DNA from: Streptomyces iranensis
GTDB lineage: Bacteria > Actinomycetota > Actinomycetes > Streptomycetales > Streptomycetaceae
Reading direction: 5' to 3'
NCBI RefSeq assembly: GCF_017874715.1
Contig: NZ_JAGGLR010000011.1
Coordinates: 1-64,000 of the forward strand
Length of the DNA: 64,000 bases
How positions within the stretch are numbered: position 1 is the first letter of the stretch; each line of letters opens with the position of its first letter. The notes under the pieces were generated by a model, which saw only the letters and a program-made list of their open reading frames with translations, did no database searches and had not been told where the DNA came from. Positions 60,285-64,000 of the stretch are shown piece by piece. The position numbers were made by a program, and so were the translations under genes.

Positions 60285-61025
60285 GTGGACGACGTTCCGT
60301 TCACCGCCGACCTGACCGGCAAGACCGCCGTGGTCACCGGAGCCAGCTCCGGAATCGGGCACGCCATCGCCGACCTCTTTCTGAGCAACGGCGCGACCGT
60401 CGTGGGCATCCACCGCCGCGAGGTCACCGGACACGCGGGAAAGTACATACCGGTGGTGGCCGACCTCGGCGACCCCGCGCGGGTGTCCGCCGTCGCGGCC
60501 GAGGTGCTGCGGGACCACCGGGTCGACATCCTGGTCAACAACGCGGGGCTCAACATCCGCCACCCCGTGGAGGACTTCCCGGTCGAGGACTGGGACCGGG
60601 TGCAGCACCTCAACGTCCGGACCGTCATGGAGCTGACGCAGCGGTTCGGCCGTCCCATGCTCGAACGCGGGGCAGGGGTGATCATCAACCTCGCGTCGAT
60701 GCTCTCCTTCACCGGCGGGTTCACGGCCTCCGCTTACGCCGCGTCCAAGGGCGCCGTCGGGCAGTTCACCAAGTCGGTGGCCAACGAATGGGCGCCGAAG
60801 GGCGTACGCGTCAACGCCATCGCACCCGGGTTCATCGCCACCGAGATGAACACCGCGCTCGTCGCCGACGAGACCCGCAACCGCCAGATCCTCGAACGCA
60901 TCCCCGCCGGAAGGTGGGGCACCGCACAGGACATCGCCGGGGCCGCGCTCTTCCTCACCTCCGACGCCGCCCGGTTCATCCACGGGACCGTGCTGCCCGT
61001 CGACGGCGGCTACCTCGGGCGCTGA
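60285..61025 (+). CDS. Short-chain dehydrogenase/reductase, gluconate/2-keto-3-deoxygluconate type
   Basis: A 246-residue SDR with KTAVVTGASSGIGHAIADLF, ILVNNAGLNIRHPVEDF, catalytic Ser in INLASMLSFTGGF and YAASKGAVGQFTKSVANEWA. This resembles KduD/Ga5DH-type enzymes of sugar acid breakdown. GTG 60285 is preferred because AGGAGGAG lies six bases upstream; ATG 60261 overlaps the previous stop and is an alternative. Third SDR of the operon. Confidence 0.9.
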   Translation: MDDVPFTADLTGKTAVVTGASSGIGHAIADLFLSNGATVVGIHRREVTGHAGKYIPVVADLGDPARVSAVAAEVLRDHRVDILVNNAGLNIRHPVEDFPVEDWDRVQHLNVRTVMELTQRFGRPMLERGAGVIINLASMLSFTGGFTASAYAASKGAVGQFTKSVANEWAPKGVRVNAIAPGFIATEMNTALVADETRNRQILERIPAGRWGTAQDIAGAALFLTSDAARFIHGTVLPVDGGYLGR

Positions 61026-61055
61026 ACCCGAACCGAACGAAAGGAGCCCGCCACC

Positions 61056-62096
61056 GTGAAAGCCGTCGTCGTCCATGGACCGGGAGACCTGCGGGTGGAC
61101 GAACTGCCCGGCCCGCGCACGGCACCGGACCGGATCGCGGTCCGCATCGTGTACGGAGGCATCTGCGGATCGGACCTGCACTACGCCGCGGACGGCCGCA
61201 ACGGGCCGTACACCGTCACCGAACCGCTGGTGCTCGGCCACGAGGTGGTCGGCGTCGTCGCAGAGGCCGGCCCCGACGTCTCCAACGCACCCGCCGTCGG
61301 CACCCGCGTCGCGATCCACCCCGCGACGCCCTGCGCGCCGCCCGGTGCCACCACCGCCACCGGTCTGCACCTGCGTCCCGGTGGTACGTACCTCGGCAGC
61401 GCCTCGACCCGCCCGCACACCCAGGGCGGCTTCGCCGAACTGCTGGAGGTGCTGCCCGGCCAACTGCGCCCGCTCCCCGCCGAACTGCCGTTGCGCCGAG
61501 CCGTACTGGCCGAACCGCTGGCCGTCGCCCTGCACGGGGTGGCGCATCTGGGCGAGCGCGTACGAGGTGCGCGCGTGCTGGTCAGCGGAGCGGGCCCGAT
61601 CGGCGCCCTCGCGATCGCCGCACTCCGGCACGCGGGCGCCGGCGAGATCGTCGCCGCCGACCTCCATGACTTCCCGCTCCGGGTCGCCGCCGCCGTCGGC
61701 GCCGCCTTGACCGTGAAACCCTCTCGGGGCGACGGCGTTCCGGAATCCTCGTTCGACGTGGTGGTCGAGGCGGCGGGCGCCGTGTCCTCACTCGCCACCG
61801 TGCTGCACGCGGCGCGCCCCGGCGGCGCCGTGCTCCAACTCGGCATGCTGCCGCGCGAACCGGTCCCGGTCGCCATGTCGGCGGTCATCGCCAAGGAACT
61901 GGCGCTGTACGGCTCACAGCGCTTCGACATCGAACTCGACACCGCGATCGCCACACTCACGAGGGACCCTTCCCTCGACGCGGTGCTCAGCCACACCTTC
62001 CCCATCGGCGCCGCCACCGAGGCCTTCGCCCGCGCCGCGGACTCCTCGCGGTCGTCGAAGACGGTGCTGCGCATATCCGCGGACCCCGAGTCCTGA
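61056..62096 (+). CDS. Zinc-dependent alcohol dehydrogenase, L-idonate 5-dehydrogenase-like
   Basis: A 346-residue medium-chain dehydrogenase. Catalytic zinc ligands are present: Cys in GGICGSDLHYAADG, His-Glu in VLGHEVVGVVAEAG and Glu in VLAEPLAVALHGV. The cofactor motif is VLVSGAGPIGALAIAAL. The structural zinc lobe is degenerate: where relatives have four Cys, this protein reads HPATPCAPPGATTATGLHLR, keeping one. GTG start after AAAGGAG. Likely oxidises a polyol or aldonate hydroxyl. Confidence 0.88.
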   Translation: MKAVVVHGPGDLRVDELPGPRTAPDRIAVRIVYGGICGSDLHYAADGRNGPYTVTEPLVLGHEVVGVVAEAGPDVSNAPAVGTRVAIHPATPCAPPGATTATGLHLRPGGTYLGSASTRPHTQGGFAELLEVLPGQLRPLPAELPLRRAVLAEPLAVALHGVAHLGERVRGARVLVSGAGPIGALAIAALRHAGAGEIVAADLHDFPLRVAAAVGAALTVKPSRGDGVPESSFDVVVEAAGAVSSLATVLHAARPGGAVLQLGMLPREPVPVAMSAVIAKELALYGSQRFDIELDTAIATLTRDPSLDAVLSHTFPIGAATEAFARAADSSRSSKTVLRISADPES

Positions 62097-62114
62097 AACG
62101 AAAGGAAACCTTTC

Positions 62115-62792
62115 ATGATCCATGTGCGCACCAGTTTCGACCGCCCGTCCGTGGACGTGGTGGCCGCGCTCGGCCGGTTCTCCGCCGCGACCATCCATGA
62201 GGCGCAGGGGCGCAAGGGCGCGCTGGCGCACCGGCTGAAGCCCGTCGACTCCGGTATGTCCTTCTGTGGTCCGGCCTTCACCGCCGAGGCCCAGGCGGGC
62301 GACAACATCATGGTCCAGGTCGCGATCTCGTATGCCCGGCCCGGTGACGTCGTGATCGTCGCGGCCTCGGAATTCGAGCAGGCCGGCTCCTTCGGCGACG
62401 TACTCGCCACCGCGTGCCGGAGCAAGGGGCTCGCCGCGTTCGTCACCGACTCCGGAGTGCGCGACAGCGCGGACCTGCGAGAGCTGGGATTCCCCGTCTT
62501 CTCCGGCTCGGTCTGCATCGAGGGGACGGTCAAGGAAACCCTCGGCACCGTGAACCGGCCGATCTCCATCGGCGGGCAGATCGTCCGGCCCGGCGACATC
62601 CTGCGCGGTGACGCGGACGGCATCGTGGTGGTCGACCCGGAGGAGGCCGAGGAGGTCGTCCGGCTCTGCCAGGAGCGAGAGGACCATGAGGCGGAGATCC
62701 GGGAGCAGCACCGCCGAGGCGACAGGTCCCTGATCGAGGTGCACGGACTCGCCGAGAAGCTGAAGGCCAAGGGTCTGGTCGTGGAGGAGTGA
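62115..62792 (+). CDS. RraA-type aldolase/decarboxylase
   Basis: A 225-residue protein of the RraA/HMG-CHA aldolase family (4-carboxy-4-hydroxy-2-oxoadipate aldolase, oxaloacetate decarboxylase). ATIHEAQGRKGALA, ISYARPGDVVIVAASEFEQA and AFVTDSGVRDSADLRELGFP hold the substrate and metal residues (R-x-D); it ends with GDILRGDADGIVVVDPEE. Start after AAAGGAAA. As an aldolase it would split the final intermediate into pyruvate or oxaloacetate and an aldehyde. Confidence 0.9.
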   Translation: MIHVRTSFDRPSVDVVAALGRFSAATIHEAQGRKGALAHRLKPVDSGMSFCGPAFTAEAQAGDNIMVQVAISYARPGDVVIVAASEFEQAGSFGDVLATACRSKGLAAFVTDSGVRDSADLRELGFPVFSGSVCIEGTVKETLGTVNRPISIGGQIVRPGDILRGDADGIVVVDPEEAEEVVRLCQEREDHEAEIREQHRRGDRSLIEVHGLAEKLKAKGLVVEE

Positions 62793-63670
62793 GGGGACCC
62801 ACGGTCGCAATGGTCGGCCTCGGCCCGATGGGCGCGCCGGTCGCCGGGCACCTCGCACGCGCGGGCTTCCCGCTCCAGGTGTGGAACCGGACCCGTGAGA
62901 GGGCGGAGGCGTTCGGCGACCGGGCCGTCGCGCATCCCGGGGACCTCCGCGCGGAGATCGTGCTGTCCGCGCTGCCGGACGTCGATCAGTTCGACGAGAT
63001 CGCCCCGGACCCCGTCATCCGCGAATGGGCGGGCCATGGCACCACACACGTGGTCGTGCTCAGCACCACGTCCCGGGAGAAGGCCGGCCGGCTCGCGGAA
63101 CGGCTCGGTGGTTTCGGTATCGCCGTGGTCGACGCGCCGATGAGCGGTGGCGATGCCGGGGCTCGCGCGGGCACCCTGAGCCTGATGGCCGGCGCGACCC
63201 CGAAGGCATACCGCCACGTGGAGCCGGTGCTGCGGTCCTTCGCCGCGACCGTCGAACACATGGGCCCGCCCGGCACGGGAACGGTGGCGAAGCTGTGCAA
63301 CCAGGTGATCGTGGCCGCGACCCTGCTGTCCGTGGCCGAAGCCCTCGATCTGGCCCGTAGAGCCGGGCTCCGCGGGGAACAGCTGGTCCGAGTGTTCCGG
63401 GGTGGCCTGGCCGCCAGTGCCGTACTGGAGGCCAAAGCCGCCAAGATCCTCCAGCGGGAGTACGGTCTCGGCGGCAGTGCGGCCAACCAGGTCAAGGACC
63501 TCCGGTACGCGGCCGAACTCGCCGATGAACTGGGCGCCCGCCTGCCGCAATCGCGCCGCACCGGAGAGGTGTTCGCGGAACTGCTCGGCCGCGGGCTCGG
63601 CGGCGAGGACCATTCGGCCGTCTACGAGGTTCTCTCGCCGGGAGGAGGCGGTGAGCCACCGCCCCGGTGA
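62789..63670 (+). CDS. 3-hydroxyisobutyrate dehydrogenase-like reductase
   Basis: A 293-residue beta-hydroxyacid dehydrogenase. Cofactor motif VAMVGLGPMGAPVAGHLARA, substrate motif VVDAPMSGGDAGARAGTLSL and catalytic Lys in GTGTVAKLCNQVIVAATLL are all present. The GTG overlaps the aldolase stop. Family members include tartronate semialdehyde reductase, which would fit reduction of the aldehyde from the preceding aldolase. It is the last gene of the operon. Confidence 0.9.
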   Translation: MRGPTVAMVGLGPMGAPVAGHLARAGFPLQVWNRTRERAEAFGDRAVAHPGDLRAEIVLSALPDVDQFDEIAPDPVIREWAGHGTTHVVVLSTTSREKAGRLAERLGGFGIAVVDAPMSGGDAGARAGTLSLMAGATPKAYRHVEPVLRSFAATVEHMGPPGTGTVAKLCNQVIVAATLLSVAEALDLARRAGLRGEQLVRVFRGGLAASAVLEAKAAKILQREYGLGGSAANQVKDLRYAAELADELGARLPQSRRTGEVFAELLGRGLGGEDHSAVYEVLSPGGGGEPPPR

Positions 63671-63678
63671 ACGGGGCG
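63660..63678 (+). terminator. Hairpin at the end of the catabolic operon
   Basis: CGCCCCG (63660-63666) pairs with CGGGGCG (63672-63678) around GTGAA, whose loop contains the reductase stop codon TGA. It is a compact GC hairpin without a U-tract, in the right place to end the 14-gene operon before the LysR gene. Confidence 0.5.
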
Positions 63679-63866
63679 CGGGCCGCCGCGACCGGGACCC
63701 CGGCCGGTGGCCCGCCCGCCCGTGCCCCTATTCCGCCGACGGGCCACGAGGGGTACGTTCACCTGCGTGCCTCGTGTCCCGTCGGCCGGTGCCGCCTCGG
63801 TCAGGACCACGCCACCGCGCGCAGCGGCGCCGGGCCGCCGGGACGACAACTCCGAGGAGGAGCGCG

Positions 63867-64000
63867 ATGGACACCCGAAGGCTCGGTTACTTCGTCAGAG
63901 TGGTCGACGTCGGCAACATCACCAGGGCCGCGGACTCGCTGCACATCACGCAATCGGCGCTCAGCCAGCACATCTCCGCACTGGAGCACGACGTCAAGAC
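63867..64000 (+). CDS. LysR-family regulator, 3' end outside the window
   Basis: The first 44 residues of a LysR-type regulator are visible: RRLGYFVRVVDVGNITRAAD and SLHITQSALSQHISALEHDV form the helix-turn-helix. GAGGAGG lies six bases before the ATG. It runs off the window end. Being just downstream of the catabolic operon, it is a candidate regulator of that operon, although same-strand placement is less common than divergent placement. Confidence 0.85.
   Translation, partial: MDTRRLGYFVRVVDVGNITRAADSLHITQSALSQHISALEHDVK

Noticed and set aside
58632..61025. A 797-codon plus-strand open frame
   Set aside because: It is an Arg/Pro/Gly-rich out-of-frame reading of the TIM-barrel and second SDR genes; only its last part is the real third SDR.
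61181..63613. An 810-codon minus-strand open frame
   Set aside because: Antisense to the alcohol dehydrogenase, aldolase and reductase genes, all of which have clear motifs on the plus strand.

Overview
The window looks like chromosomal DNA from a high-GC actinomycete, most likely Streptomyces or a close relative. The evidence is very high GC in third codon positions, frequent GTG starts, ATGA and GTGA stop/start overlaps, F420-type and FMN-type luciferase-like monooxygenases, and short cysteine-ended leader peptides ahead of sulfur operons. No database was searched; every call is read from the sequence.

Positions 1-47346 are a sulfur-scavenging island. Operon A (minus, 10281 to 136) encodes a leader peptide, an alpha/beta hydrolase, a sulfurtransferase, an SsuCBA transporter, alkanesulfonate monooxygenase SsuD, a second binding protein, an SfnB-like flavoprotein, an FAD-linked oxidase and an SsuE-like FMN reductase. 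A divergent LysR regulator sits beside it. Operon B (plus, 11376-14270) is a second SsuACB transporter. Operon C (minus, 23278 to 14358) joins a MetNIQ-type transporter to three luciferase-like monooxygenases, an SfnB-like flavoprotein and an aldo/keto reductase. Between 23.4 and 29.3 kb lie two partly decayed operons with several gene remnants. Operon E (minus, 30542 to 29274) is a single SsuD homologue. Operon F (plus, 30707-44505) is a Dpp-type ABC transporter followed by seven oxidoreductases. At 45 kb a thioredoxin-like gene diverges from a leader peptide plus DUF4395 gene, followed by a cystathionine beta-synthase-type enzyme and a secreted subtilisin-like protease.

The most interesting feature is a family of eight intact leader peptides (A-H) and one relic. 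All share R/E-x-x-V/I-D-x-x-x-x-x-x-x-x-C, with exactly nine residues from Asp to the near-terminal Cys. In all eight that Cys is encoded by TGT and the stop is TGA. Six of them have a -35 hexamer 30 or 31 nt before the start codon, which predicts leaderless translation. I infer a shared, cysteine-responsive translational or attenuation control of the island.

Positions 49305-63670 hold a different unit: fourteen co-directional genes, many overlapping. It begins with diverged 5-oxoprolinase subunits A, B and C and an aminotransferase, then an MHS-type transporter, an M24-like protein lacking metal ligands, an aldo/keto reductase, a 2-hydroxyacid dehydrogenase, three short-chain dehydrogenases, a xylose-isomerase-like TIM barrel protein, a zinc alcohol dehydrogenase, an RraA-type aldolase and a 3-hydroxyisobutyrate dehydrogenase-like enzyme. 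A LysR gene begins at 63867 and runs off the window. This reads as a catabolic operon for an unidentified cyclic amide or sugar-acid-like substrate.
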